Origin: Actinophytocola gossypii
GTDB lineage: Bacteria; Actinomycetota; Actinomycetes; Mycobacteriales; Pseudonocardiaceae
NCBI RefSeq assembly: GCF_025165815.1
Contig: NZ_JAFFZE010000024.1
Coordinates: forward strand, 107,679 to 171,678
Direction: 5' to 3'
Length of the DNA stretch: 64,000 nucleotides
In this document: positions 1 through 8,421 of the stretch, piece after piece
How the letters are laid out: every line of letters starts with the position of its first letter
Position numbering within the stretch: position 1 is the first letter of the stretch
Translations under genes and position numbers: made by a program
Notes under the pieces: model-generated
The model's database searches: none
Seen by the model: the letters and a program-made list of their open reading frames with translations, nothing else
Told to the model about the DNA's origin: nothing

Positions 1-1091
1 CGCCGGTGGAGGGCCTGGTCGTGGACGGCGGGCTCGCGCCCGGAGCGGTGGCGTTCCGCACGCTGGACGACTGCGCCGCGATCCTGGCGGCGTCCCGGCC
101 GGGCGCGCCGGTCGCCGTGCTCGGTGGCGGGCTGCTCGGGCTGGAGGCGGCTCGTGGCCTCGCGCACCGGGGGAACCTGGTGACCGTCGTGCACCCGGTG
201 GGGCACCTGATGGAACGCCAGCTCGACCCGGCGGCCGGGCGGGTGCTGGCCGCGACGCTGGCCACCCTGGGCATCGAGACCCGGCTCGGCGTCACCGCGG
301 CCAGGTACCTGCCCGGCGACGGGCTCAAGCTCGCCGACGGCGGCCTGGTGCCGGCCGACCTGGTGGTCGTGTCCGCCGGGGTGCGGCCGGAGACCACCCT
401 CGCGGCGGCGGCCGGGATCACCGTCGACGGCGGGATCGTGGTGGACGACGCCCTGCGCACCAGCGACCCGAGGGTGCACGCGCTCGGCGACTGCGCCCGC
501 CACCCCGGCACGGTGTCCGGGCTGGTGCAGCCGGCGTGGGAGCAGGCCGCCGTGCTCGCCGACCTGCTCACCGGCACCGACCCGGCCGCCCGGTACCGGG
601 GCACGCCCGTGGTGACCAGGCTCAAGGCCCGCGACGTCGACCTGGCCGCGCTCGGCGAGGTGCACACCGACGTGGACGACGCCGACGCGGAGGTGCTCTG
701 CCTGCAGGACGCCGCCCGCGGCCGGTACGCCAAGCTCGTGCTGCGCGAGGAACGGGTGACCGGCGCGATCGTGCTCGGCGCCCCGGACGCGGCGGCCGCC
801 ATCACCCAGCTCTACGACCGGGGCGCGCCAGCGCCGGCCGACCGGCTCGCGCTGCTGCTGGGCCGCGCCGGGTCGGGGCAGCCGGCGAGCCCGGTCGACC
901 TGCCCGCGTCGGCCACCATCTGCCGCTGCAACACGGTCACCAAGCGGGCCCTGGTCACCGCCTGGCGCTCCGGTGCCCGCTCCGCCGCCGACCTCGCCAC
1001 CAGCACCCGAGCCACCACCGGCTGCGGCGGCTGCCGGGACGCGGTCGGCGTCATCGCCACCTGGCTCGCCGACACGGACCCGACGCGATGA
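1..1091 (+). CDS. FAD/NAD(P)-dependent oxidoreductase with C-terminal BFD-type [2Fe-2S] domain, 5'-truncated by the window edge
   Basis: The reading frame is open from base 3, so the true start lies upstream. The visible 361 residues hold a dinucleotide-binding motif VAVLGGGLLGLEAARGL and a second conserved ALGDCA motif, as in the flavoprotein half of NirB. Near the end is a BFD-like cysteine set (CRCN, then CGGC). Its stop overlaps the start of the transporter gene (ATGA), so the two are co-transcribed. The resemblance to the N-terminal part of NirB and the nitrate context suggest it passes electrons to assimilatory nitrate reductase; some actinomycete nitrate reductases carry such a module at the C-terminus, so this may be the tail of that protein. 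The domain call is firm; the exact gene is inference. Confidence 0.8.
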   Translation, partial: PVEGLVVDGGLAPGAVAFRTLDDCAAILAASRPGAPVAVLGGGLLGLEAARGLAHRGNLVTVVHPVGHLMERQLDPAAGRVLAATLATLGIETRLGVTAARYLPGDGLKLADGGLVPADLVVVSAGVRPETTLAAAAGITVDGGIVVDDALRTSDPRVHALGDCARHPGTVSGLVQPAWEQAAVLADLLTGTDPAARYRGTPVVTRLKARDVDLAALGEVHTDVDDADAEVLCLQDAARGRYAKLVLREERVTGAIVLGAPDAAAAITQLYDRGAPAPADRLALLLGRAGSGQPASPVDLPASATICRCNTVTKRALVTAWRSGARSAADLATSTRATTGCGGCRDAVGVIATWLADTDPTR

Positions 1092-2512
1092 GGCGCGGGC
1101 GGTGGATCGAGCGCTGGGAGCCCGACGACGAGGAGTTCTGGGCGGCCACCGGGCGGCGGGTGGCGCGGCGCAACCTCGTGTTCTCGGTGTTCGCCGAGCA
1201 TCTCGGGTTCGCGATCTGGGTGCTGTGGTCGGTCGTCGTGCTCAACCTCGACGCCGCCGGGCTGCCGATGTCGCTGGGGGAGACGTTCTGGCTCACCGCC
1301 GTGCCCAACCTGGTCGGCGCGGCACTGCGGATCCCCTACACGTTCGCGGTGCCCCGGTTCGGCGGCCGGCTGTGGACGACGGTCAGCGCGGGGCTGCTGC
1401 TGGTGCCGTCGACCCTGCTCGCCGTGGTCGTGCCCGGCGGGTGGCTCGCCGCCCAGACGCACGACACCCAGTTCTGGGTACTGCTGGCGTGCGCGGCGAC
1501 CGCGGGGGTCGGCGGCGGCAACTTCTCCTCGTCGATGGCCAACATCTCGTTCTTCTACCCCGAGCGGCGCAAGGGTTTCGCGCTCGGCCTCAACGCCGCC
1601 GGCGGCAACCTCGGGGTCGCGGTGGTGCAGCTCGTCGTGCCGCTGGTGGTGGTCGCCGGAGTCCCGGTGGCGGCCTCGGGACAGGTGCGGCTGGCCAACG
1701 CCGGGCTGGTCTGGATCCCGTTCGTGGTGGTGGCCGCGGTGTGCGCGTGGCTGTTCATGGACAGCCTCACCCAGGCCCGCGCGGACACCCGCTCGTACGT
1801 GTCCGCGCTGCGGCACGGGCAGACGTGGATCGTGTCGTTGCTGTACGTCGGCACGTTCGGGTCGTTCATCGGGTACTCGTTCGCGCTGCCGCTGGTCATC
1901 CGCAGCACCTTCCCGGAGTTCCTGGCCGCGCACCCGTTCGTCGCCACCCACCTCGCCGGGCTCGGGTTCGTCGGCGCGCTCGTCGGCTCGGTCGCGCGCC
2001 CGCTCGGCGGCTGGCTCGCCGACCGGCTCGGCGGCGCGCGGGTGACGCTCGGCTGCTTCGCCGGCATGACCGGCTGCACCGCGCTCGCCGTCGCCGGGGT
2101 GCAGGCGCACAGCTTCGCCCTGTTCTTCGGCGCGTACCTGGGGATCTTCCTGCTCTCCGGCGCCGGCAACGGCTCCACCTACCGGATGATCCCGGTGATC
2201 TTCGGCGAGCTGGGCCGCCGGGACGCGGCCGCCAACGGGCTCGCGCCGGCGGCCACCGCGCTGCGGTACAAGCGCGAGGCGGCTGCGGTGATCGGCATCG
2301 CCGGCGCGGTCGGGGCGTTCGGCGGGTTCGCCATCCAGCTGGTCTTCCGGCAGGCCGCCCTGGACGGCGGCGCGGACTGGCCGGTGCCGGCGCTGTGGGT
2401 GTTCCTCGGCGGCTACGTGGTGTTCGCGTTCCTCACCTGGTTCTGCTACCTGCGCCGCACGTTCGCCGTGCGGCGCCTGCCGAGCCTGGCCGGCGCCGCG
2501 AACGCCATCTGA
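1088..2512 (+). CDS. narK: NarK-type nitrate/nitrite transporter (MFS)
   Basis: A 474-residue integral membrane protein with about twelve hydrophobic segments. It has the glycine-rich nitrate signature of the NNP family (GVGGGNFSSSMANISFFYP, residues about 139-157) and a second one near GNGSTYRMIP. It imports nitrate and/or exports nitrite across the cytoplasmic membrane. The ATG overlaps the stop of the upstream oxidoreductase by 4 bases, so translation is probably coupled. Its place between the redox gene and nirBD fits assimilatory nitrate uptake (the nasK position in Amycolatopsis nas operons) rather than respiration. Whether it is a proton symporter or a nitrate/nitrite antiporter cannot be told from sequence alone. 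Confidence 0.92.
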   Translation: MRRGRWIERWEPDDEEFWAATGRRVARRNLVFSVFAEHLGFAIWVLWSVVVLNLDAAGLPMSLGETFWLTAVPNLVGAALRIPYTFAVPRFGGRLWTTVSAGLLLVPSTLLAVVVPGGWLAAQTHDTQFWVLLACAATAGVGGGNFSSSMANISFFYPERRKGFALGLNAAGGNLGVAVVQLVVPLVVVAGVPVAASGQVRLANAGLVWIPFVVVAAVCAWLFMDSLTQARADTRSYVSALRHGQTWIVSLLYVGTFGSFIGYSFALPLVIRSTFPEFLAAHPFVATHLAGLGFVGALVGSVARPLGGWLADRLGGARVTLGCFAGMTGCTALAVAGVQAHSFALFFGAYLGIFLLSGAGNGSTYRMIPVIFGELGRRDAAANGLAPAATALRYKREAAAVIGIAGAVGAFGGFAIQLVFRQAALDGGADWPVPALWVFLGGYVVFAFLTWFCYLRRTFAVRRLPSLAGAANAI

Positions 2513-2516
2513 CGCG

Positions 2517-3362
2517 TCAGGCGTGCCGCTCCGGGAAGTCCAGGCCGTGCATCCCGGCGTACCGCGCGACCGGCGGCGGCCGCCAGCCGTCCACCGACGC
2601 CGCCGCCGGACGCAGCACCTCCACCTCGAGCGGGCGGCACACGTCGATCGGATCGCGGGCGTCCGGTCCCCACATCGGCACGGACAGGTCGCCCGCCGGG
2701 CAGGTGGACAGCGCGCAGAGCAGGTCCTGTTCGGCGAAGAACTCGAAGAAGTCGCCCGGTTCGGCCGGCGACGGCTTCATGAAGTACTCGCCGTCGGCGT
2801 TGATCCCGGTGACGGTGAAGATGTTCAACACGTCGTGCACGTCGAACTCGGTCAGCCCGTACGGCAGCACGGCCCGGACCAGGTTCGAGTGGCAGTGCAC
2901 GTCCGCGTCGACCCCGGTGAGGATCCGGTTGATGTAGGGGTCGCACCGCGAGCCGAGCAGATCGTGCACGCGGGCGCCGTCCGCGTCGGTGCCGTAGTCC
3001 TCGAGGGAGTCGCCGGTGATGGTCAGCAGCGGCCGCAGGTACGGCAGGGTGGACCACAGCCGGTCGTACCGGGTGACGTGGGTGCCCTGCAGCTGCCGGG
3101 TCCGCGAGGTCCACAGCCGCTCCCGCGGGTTGTGCCGGTTCCACACGTTGAAGTCCCCGCACTGCGGTCCGGCTTCGGTGGTGACGATCCGGCACAGGTA
3201 CCCGGCGGGAACCTCCCACGCCCGGCCGGAACGGATCGGGATCTCGAACCGCTCGACCACCTCGCGCCCGTCGGTGTCGGCGGCGAGCCGGTCGTAGAAC
3301 CCCTGGTCCACCTCCAGCACGCTGCCCGGTCCCGCCTGGTAGTAGCCCGCCTGTCCGCCCAC
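2517..3362 (-). CDS. DUF1989 (urea carboxylase-associated) family protein
   Basis: A 281-residue protein converging on narK and diverging from nirB. The GTG start at 3362 has a GGGAGG ribosome site a few bases upstream; the reading frame stays open much further only because of GC bias. It matches the DUF1989 pattern: an opening YYQAG segment, QCGDFNVWN in the middle, and a cysteine-histidine rich centre (CDPYINR, CHSN). Members usually sit beside urea carboxylase or aminomethyltransferase-like genes and their reaction is not settled. Lying between narK and nirB suggests a role in nitrogen metabolism, by association only. Confidence 0.8.
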   Translation of the reverse strand: MGGQAGYYQAGPGSVLEVDQGFYDRLAADTDGREVVERFEIPIRSGRAWEVPAGYLCRIVTTEAGPQCGDFNVWNRHNPRERLWTSRTRQLQGTHVTRYDRLWSTLPYLRPLLTITGDSLEDYGTDADGARVHDLLGSRCDPYINRILTGVDADVHCHSNLVRAVLPYGLTEFDVHDVLNIFTVTGINADGEYFMKPSPAEPGDFFEFFAEQDLLCALSTCPAGDLSVPMWGPDARDPIDVCRPLEVEVLRPAAASVDGWRPPPVARYAGMHGLDFPERHA

Positions 3363-3422
3363 TCGGTCCTCCCGTTCCTCCGCGACTTCTCGCCACGCTA
3401 TCGCCACGGGTGGGAGAGCTCC

Positions 3423-3438
3423 GTAACGGCGGCGAAAC
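3423..3438 (+). promoter_or_regulatory. GlnR-type half-box upstream of nirB
   Basis: GTAAC, six bases, GAAAC is an exact match to the gTnAC-n6-GaAAC half of the actinobacterial GlnR operator. It lies 44 bases before the nirB start, in the divergent region between the DUF1989 gene and nirB. GlnR activates nitrate and nitrite assimilation genes under nitrogen limitation in Streptomyces, Amycolatopsis and mycobacteria. A clear second half-site is not visible downstream. Confidence 0.6.
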
Positions 3439-3482
3439 AGCGGCGACCCGACGCCGACACGGCCGCCGTCGAGCATGGGGCC

Positions 3483-5960
3483 GTGCAGAAGACACTCGTC
3501 GTGGTCGGCAACGGGATGGTGGGGCACCGCCTGGTCGCCGCGGTGCGCGAGCGGGACCGGGCGGGCGAGTGGCGGGTCGTGGTGTTCGGCGAGGAGGCCC
3601 GCCCGGCCTACGACCGGGTCGCCCTCACGTCCTATGTGGACGACTGGGACGCCGGCCGGCTCGCGCTGGCCGAACACGACCGGGACGTGGAGGTCCGGCT
3701 CGGCGACCCGGTGGTGTCGATCGACCGGGCCGCGTGCACGGTGACCTCGGCCAGCGGTGCGGTCCTCGGGTACGACGCGCTGGTGCTGGCCACCGGCTCG
3801 TACCCGTTCGTACCGCCGGTGCCGGGCCACGACCTGCCGGGCTGCCACGTGTACCGCACGATCGACGACCTCGACGGCATCCGCGACTACGCCTCGCGGA
3901 TCCGCCGCGGCCGGCGTGCCGCCCTGGTCGTCGGCGGCGGCCTGCTCGGCCTGGAGGCGGCCAAGGCACTGCGCGACCTGGGACTCTCCCCGCACGTCGT
4001 GGAGCTCGCGCCGTGGCTGATGCCGCTGCAGGTCGACGCGGGCGGCGGCGCGCTGCTGCGCAGGCTGATCACCGACCTCGACGTCACCGTGCACGCCGGC
4101 ACCGGCACGAAGGCGATCGAGCGCGACGGCGAGCGGCTGGTCGCCAAGCTGGGCAACGGAACCGAGCTGGACGTGGACCTCGTGGTGTTCGCCGCCGGGG
4201 TCCGGCCGAGGGACTCGCTGGCCGCGGCGGCCGGGCTGGCGCTCGGCGAACGCGGCGGTGTCGTGGTCGACTCCGCGTGCCGCACCGACGACCCGCACGT
4301 GTGGGCGGTCGGCGAGTGCGCCTGTGTCGGCGGCCGCGTGCACGGGCTCGTCGCGCCCGGGTACGCGATGGCCGAGGTGGTCGCCGACCGGCTGCTCGGC
4401 GGCACGGCGACCTTCGCCGAGGCGGACACCGCCACCAAGCTCAAGCTCCTCGGCGTGGACGTGGCGAGCTTCGGCGACGCGCACGCCCGCGCGGAGGGCG
4501 CCCTGGAGGTGGTGCTGAACGACGCGGTCTCCGGCTCGTACAAGAAGCTCGTGCTCTCCGACGACGCGTCCACCCTGCTCGGCGGCGTGCTGGTCGGCGA
4601 CGCGTCGGCGTACGCGGCGCTGCGCCCGCTGGTCGGCCGCCCGGTCCCGGTCGATCCGGTCGGTCTGCTCGCCGGAGCCGAACCGGCGGGCACGCTGCCG
4701 GCGGACGCCCAGGTCTGCTCGTGCCACGCGGTGACCAGGGCGGCGGTCGACGGCGCGATCGCCGAGGGCTGCGCGGACGTGCCGGCCCTCAAGGCGTGCA
4801 CGAAGGCGGGGACCGGCTGCGGCTCGTGCGTGCCGATGCTCAAGCGGCTGCTCGGCGAGGCCGGGGTGGTGCAGTCCAAGGCGCTGTGCGAGCACTTCAC
4901 GCAGAGCCGGGTGGAGCTGTTCGAGATCGTCCGGACCACCGGCGTGCGCACGTTCAGCGACCTGGTCGCCCGGCACGGCACCGGCCGGGGCTGCGACGTC
5001 TGCAAGCCGGCGGTGGCGTCGATGCTGGCGTCGACCGGCGGCGGGCACGTGTTGGACGGCGAGCAGGCGGCGTTGCAGGACACCAACGACCACTTCCTGG
5101 CGAACCTCCAGCGCAACGGCACCTACTCGGTGGTGCCGAGGATCCCCGGTGGGGAGATCACCCCGCACCGGCTGATGGTGATCGCCCAGGTCGCGCAGGA
5201 CTACGGGCTCTACACGAAGATCACCGGCGGGCAGCGGATCGACCTGTTCGGCGCGAGGGTCGAGGACCTGCCGGCGATCTGGCGGCGCCTGGTGGACGCC
5301 GGATTCGAGTCCGGGCACGCGTACGGGAAGGCGCTGCGCACCGTCAAGTCGTGCGTCGGCAGCACGTGGTGCCGCTACGGCGTGCAGGACTCGGTGCGGA
5401 TGGCGATCGAGCTGGAGCTGCGCTACCGGGGGCTGCGGTCGCCGCACAAGATCAAGGCCGGGGTGTCCGGCTGTGCCAGGGAGTGCGCGGAGGCGCGCGG
5501 CAAGGACTTCGGCGTCATCGCCACCGAGCACGGCTGGAACCTGTACGTGGCCGGCAACGGCGGCTTCACCCCACGGCACGCGCAGCTCCTGGTGTCCGAT
5601 GTGGACTCGGCCACGCTGGTCCGCCTGATCGACCGCTTCCTGATGTTCTACGTCCGCACCGCCGACCGCCTGCAACGCACGTCGGCGTGGCTGGAGTCCC
5701 TGGACGGCGGCCTGGACCACCTGCGCGAGGTGATCGTCGACGACACCCTCGGCGTCTGCGCCGACCTGGAAGCCGCGATGGCCAGGCACGTCGAGTCCTA
5801 CTCCGACGAGTGGCGCGGCGTACTGGACGACCCCGACAAGCTGGCCCGGTTCACGTCGTTCGTCAACGCCCCCGGCGCCCCGGACCCGACGGTGACGTTC
5901 CGCGAGGAACGCGGCCAGCGCGTGCCGGTGCTGCTGGGCGTCCCGGAGGTCGTCGGATGA
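3483..5960 (+). CDS. nirB: Assimilatory nitrite reductase [NAD(P)H], large subunit
   Basis: 825 residues, the normal NirB length. In order: a pyridine-nucleotide-disulfide oxidoreductase flavoprotein region (VVGNGMVG near residue 6 and VVGGGLLGLEAA near 147), BFD-like [2Fe-2S] regions (CSCH...CGSC near 412-450 and a CDVC element near 503), then ferredoxin-like and siroheme/[4Fe-4S] domains. The cluster ligands are visible as C624-x5-C630 and C664-x3-C668. It reduces nitrite to ammonium with six electrons from NAD(P)H in the cytoplasm. The GTG at 3483 was chosen because homology begins there. It overlaps nirD by 4 bases. Regulation by GlnR is suggested by the half-box 44 bases upstream. Confidence 0.96.
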   Translation: MQKTLVVVGNGMVGHRLVAAVRERDRAGEWRVVVFGEEARPAYDRVALTSYVDDWDAGRLALAEHDRDVEVRLGDPVVSIDRAACTVTSASGAVLGYDALVLATGSYPFVPPVPGHDLPGCHVYRTIDDLDGIRDYASRIRRGRRAALVVGGGLLGLEAAKALRDLGLSPHVVELAPWLMPLQVDAGGGALLRRLITDLDVTVHAGTGTKAIERDGERLVAKLGNGTELDVDLVVFAAGVRPRDSLAAAAGLALGERGGVVVDSACRTDDPHVWAVGECACVGGRVHGLVAPGYAMAEVVADRLLGGTATFAEADTATKLKLLGVDVASFGDAHARAEGALEVVLNDAVSGSYKKLVLSDDASTLLGGVLVGDASAYAALRPLVGRPVPVDPVGLLAGAEPAGTLPADAQVCSCHAVTRAAVDGAIAEGCADVPALKACTKAGTGCGSCVPMLKRLLGEAGVVQSKALCEHFTQSRVELFEIVRTTGVRTFSDLVARHGTGRGCDVCKPAVASMLASTGGGHVLDGEQAALQDTNDHFLANLQRNGTYSVVPRIPGGEITPHRLMVIAQVAQDYGLYTKITGGQRIDLFGARVEDLPAIWRRLVDAGFESGHAYGKALRTVKSCVGSTWCRYGVQDSVRMAIELELRYRGLRSPHKIKAGVSGCARECAEARGKDFGVIATEHGWNLYVAGNGGFTPRHAQLLVSDVDSATLVRLIDRFLMFYVRTADRLQRTSAWLESLDGGLDHLREVIVDDTLGVCADLEAAMARHVESYSDEWRGVLDDPDKLARFTSFVNAPGAPDPTVTFREERGQRVPVLLGVPEVVG

Positions 5961-6274
5961 CCGTCGTCTGTGCCCTGTCCGACCTGCTGCCCGACCGGGG
6001 CGCCGCGGCCCTGCTGCCGTCCGGCGAGCAGGTCGCCCTGTTCCGCACCGGAGCCGGGGAGGTCTTCGCCCTGTCCAACATCGACCCGTTCAGCCGGGCG
6101 GCGGTCCTCTCCCGGGGCATCGTCGGCGACCTCGACGGCGTGCCCGTGGTCGCGTCACCCATGCACAAACAGCACTTCGACCTGCGCACGGGCACGTGCG
6201 TGGAGGATCGCGCGGTGTCCGTGCGGGTGTACCGGGTACGGGTGGAGGCCGGCCAGGTCGTGGTGGCCGCGTGA
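5957..6274 (+). CDS. nirD: Nitrite reductase [NAD(P)H], small subunit
   Basis: A 105-residue Rieske-fold protein of the NirD type. It keeps the fold pattern (FALSNIDPFS, then SPMHKQHFDLRTG) but lacks the Cys-His cluster ligands of true Rieske proteins, as NirD proteins do. It is the accessory subunit of NirB. Start and stop overlap both neighbours (ATGA with nirB, GTGA with the next gene), so the three are one translationally coupled unit. Confidence 0.94.
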   Translation: MTVVCALSDLLPDRGAAALLPSGEQVALFRTGAGEVFALSNIDPFSRAAVLSRGIVGDLDGVPVVASPMHKQHFDLRTGTCVEDRAVSVRVYRVRVEAGQVVVAA

Positions 6275-7395
6275 GCGAGGTCGCCCCGCTGGCCGGCTAC
6301 ACCGTCGGCGTCACCGCCGCCCGCCGCGCCGACGAGCTGGGCGCCCTCCTGGAACGCCGCGGCGCCACCGTGCTGCACGGCCCGGCGATCCGGATCGTGC
6401 CGCTGGCCGACGACGCGGAACTGGTGGCCGCCACCCGCGCCCTGCTGCGACGTCCCGCCGACGTGGTGGTCGCGACCACCGGCATCGGCTTCCGCGGCTG
6501 GCTGGAAGCCGCCGACGGCTGGGCCATGGGCGACGACCTGCGCCGGACGTTGGCCGCCTCGACCCTCCTCACCCGAGGCCCGAAGGCCAAGGGCGCGGTG
6601 CGGGCCGCCGGCCTGGTCGAGACCTGGGCCCCCGAGTCGGAGTCCAACGCCGAGGTACTGGACCACCTCCTGAAGTCCGGAGTGGACGGACACCGCATCG
6701 CCGTGCAGTTGCACGGAGAACCGCTGCGGGACTTCGTGGACACGTTGCGTTCGGCCGGCGCCGAGGTCCTGGAGGTGCCGGTCTACCGCTGGACCGCCCC
6801 GTCCGACACCGCACCCCTGGACCGCCTCCTCGACGCCGTGCTGGCCGGCCAGTTGGACGCGCTCACGTTCACCAGCGCCCCCGCCGCGGCGAGCGTCCTC
6901 CGCACCGCCGAGCGCCGAGGCCGGTACGAGGCCGTGCTGGACGTCCTGCGCGACCGCCTGCTGGTCGCCTGCGTCGGCCCGATCACCGCCGCCCCACTGG
7001 CCGGCGTCGGTGTGCCCGTCATCAGCCCCGCGCGGGCGCGCATCGGCGCCCTGGTCCGGGAGTTGGCGACCGTCCTCCCCGCTCGCGCCGTCCGCGTGCG
7101 CGCGGGCACCAGCACCCTCGAGCTACGCGGCCAGGCCGCGCTCGTCGACGGCCACCTGCGCCCCGTGCCACCCGCCCCCATGGCCGTCCTACGAGCGCTG
7201 GCCGCGAGCCCCGGCCGAACCCTGCCCCGCCCGGTGCTGGGGGCGGTGCTGCGTCGCCACTCCGGCCGCACCGAGTCGGTCGACGAACACGCCGTCGAGA
7301 CGGCGGTAGGGCGCCTACGTTCCGCCCTCGGCACCACCGACCTGGTCCAGACGGTGGTCAAACGCGGCTACCGCCTGGCGGTGCCCGCCTCGTGA
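6271..7395 (+). CDS. nnaR: HemD-like domain fused to winged-helix DNA-binding domain; nitrate/nitrite assimilation regulator NnaR
   Basis: 374 residues in two parts. Residues about 1-265 form a uroporphyrinogen-III synthase-like fold (start GYTVGVTAARRADELGALL; TTGIGFRGW). Residues about 280-374 form an OmpR-like winged helix, with RTLPRPVLGAVL and the ending TVVKRGYRL. This architecture is that of NnaR (Rv0260c/MSMEG_0432 and the Streptomyces protein), which helps GlnR activate nir genes. It overlaps nirD by 4 bases and the next gene by 4 bases. Whether the HemD part is still enzymatic or senses a tetrapyrrole cannot be read from sequence. Confidence 0.88.
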   Translation: MSEVAPLAGYTVGVTAARRADELGALLERRGATVLHGPAIRIVPLADDAELVAATRALLRRPADVVVATTGIGFRGWLEAADGWAMGDDLRRTLAASTLLTRGPKAKGAVRAAGLVETWAPESESNAEVLDHLLKSGVDGHRIAVQLHGEPLRDFVDTLRSAGAEVLEVPVYRWTAPSDTAPLDRLLDAVLAGQLDALTFTSAPAAASVLRTAERRGRYEAVLDVLRDRLLVACVGPITAAPLAGVGVPVISPARARIGALVRELATVLPARAVRVRAGTSTLELRGQAALVDGHLRPVPPAPMAVLRALAASPGRTLPRPVLGAVLRRHSGRTESVDEHAVETAVGRLRSALGTTDLVQTVVKRGYRLAVPAS

Positions 7396-8084
7396 GGCCG
7401 CTGCTCCTGGTGGCCCACGGCACCCGCGACCCAGCCGGCGCGCGCGTGGTGGAAAACCTGGCCGTGGCGGTCCGCAAACGCTTGCCCCAGGTTCGCGTGG
7501 AGATCGCCTACGCCGATGTCCGCGACCCCGACGTGACCACCGCGTTGGCCGCGCTGGCCCCGGCGGTGGTCGTCCCCGCGTTCCTGGCGAGCGGCTACCA
7601 CGTGCGGGTGGACATCCCCGCCCAGGTGGCCGACCGAGCCGTGATCACCGAGCCGTTGGGCCCGGCGCCGGGCCTGATAGCCGCCGCCCACGTCCGCCTC
7701 ACCGAAGCCGGCTGGCGTGGCGAGCCGATCGTCCTGGCCGCGGCCGGCTCCACCGCCGTCCAGGCCCAGGCCGACACCGAACAAGCGGCGGCGGGCCTGG
7801 CCGCCCGCACCGGCGTCGAGGTCCGCATCGGCTACGCGACCAGGTCGCCGAGGATCACGGAGGTGGCGAACCCGGGCTGGGCGGTGTCGTCCTGGCTGCT
7901 CGCACCGGGCCTGTTCCACCGCTCGGCCCGCGCGAGCGCCCCCGTCGTGTCCGACCCCCTCGGCACCCACCCCAACGTGGTCGACCTGATCGTGACGCGT
8001 TACCGCACCGCCCCACCGGCACCTCGGCCCGCCCTGGGGCTCCCCAGGACTGCGCGGGTCGCGGTTCAGGGCCGCCAGCGGTAG
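7392..8084 (+). CDS. Sirohydrochlorin chelatase (CbiX/SirB type)
   Basis: 230 residues with two CbiX-like halves. The first half has the metal-ligand motif LLLVAHGTRD at the N-terminus, and ESGYHVRVDIP-like residues (ASGYHVRVDIP) follow. It inserts Fe2+ (for siroheme) or Co2+ into sirohydrochlorin. NirB needs siroheme, so its position at the end of the nir operon fits siroheme supply; in M. tuberculosis the homologue Rv0259c also sits next to the NnaR gene. The start overlaps the nnaR stop (GTGA). The stop overlaps the convergent alkyltransferase-like gene by 19 bases. Confidence 0.88.
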   Translation: MRPLLLVAHGTRDPAGARVVENLAVAVRKRLPQVRVEIAYADVRDPDVTTALAALAPAVVVPAFLASGYHVRVDIPAQVADRAVITEPLGPAPGLIAAAHVRLTEAGWRGEPIVLAAAGSTAVQAQADTEQAAAGLAARTGVEVRIGYATRSPRITEVANPGWAVSSWLLAPGLFHRSARASAPVVSDPLGTHPNVVDLIVTRYRTAPPAPRPALGLPRTARVAVQGRQR

Positions 8085-8353
8085 CGGCGCATGCTCACCC
8101 GTTGCCCGTCCGCCAGGACGCCCTCCGCGCGCAGCAGCTCCAGTTGCCGTCGCGCCAGGTGCGGCGCCGGCGTCCCGTTCGCCCGCAGCACCCGGTGCCA
8201 CGGCAGGTCCTGCCCGTCCTCGCTCAGGATCCGGCCCACCAGCCGGGGCGTCGACGCGCCCGCCATCGCCGCCACGTCCCCGTAACACGTCACCCGACCA
8301 GCGGGAACCGACGCGATCACGTCCCGGACCCGCTCGTGCAGCTCTTCGTCCAC
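8066..8353 (-). CDS. Alkyltransferase-like protein (ATL), MGMT DNA-binding fold without the acceptor cysteine
   Basis: A 95-residue protein of the O6-alkylguanine-DNA alkyltransferase C-terminal domain family. The usual active-site PCHRV is PWHRV here (DLPWHRVLRANG), so tryptophan replaces the cysteine that takes the alkyl group. The helix-turn-helix and arginine-finger region (GRVTCYGDVAAMAG, STPRLVGRIL) is kept. ATL proteins bind alkylated guanine and hand the lesion to nucleotide excision repair rather than reversing it. The start is GTG at 8353. It overlaps the chelatase gene end to end by 19 bases. Confidence 0.9.
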   Translation of the reverse strand: MDEELHERVRDVIASVPAGRVTCYGDVAAMAGASTPRLVGRILSEDGQDLPWHRVLRANGTPAPHLARRQLELLRAEGVLADGQRVSMRRYRWRP

Positions 8354-8421
8354 ACCGAAGTATCCCCCGCGGCGGCGTGCCGGTGCGGCACCCGGCGTGC
8401 GCCCGTGTTTTCATCGTCGGC

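Noticed and set aside
2517..5789. 1090-codon minus-strand frame antisense to nirB
   Set aside because: Only its last 281 codons match a family; the rest is GC-driven shadow of nirB, so a start at 3362 was used.
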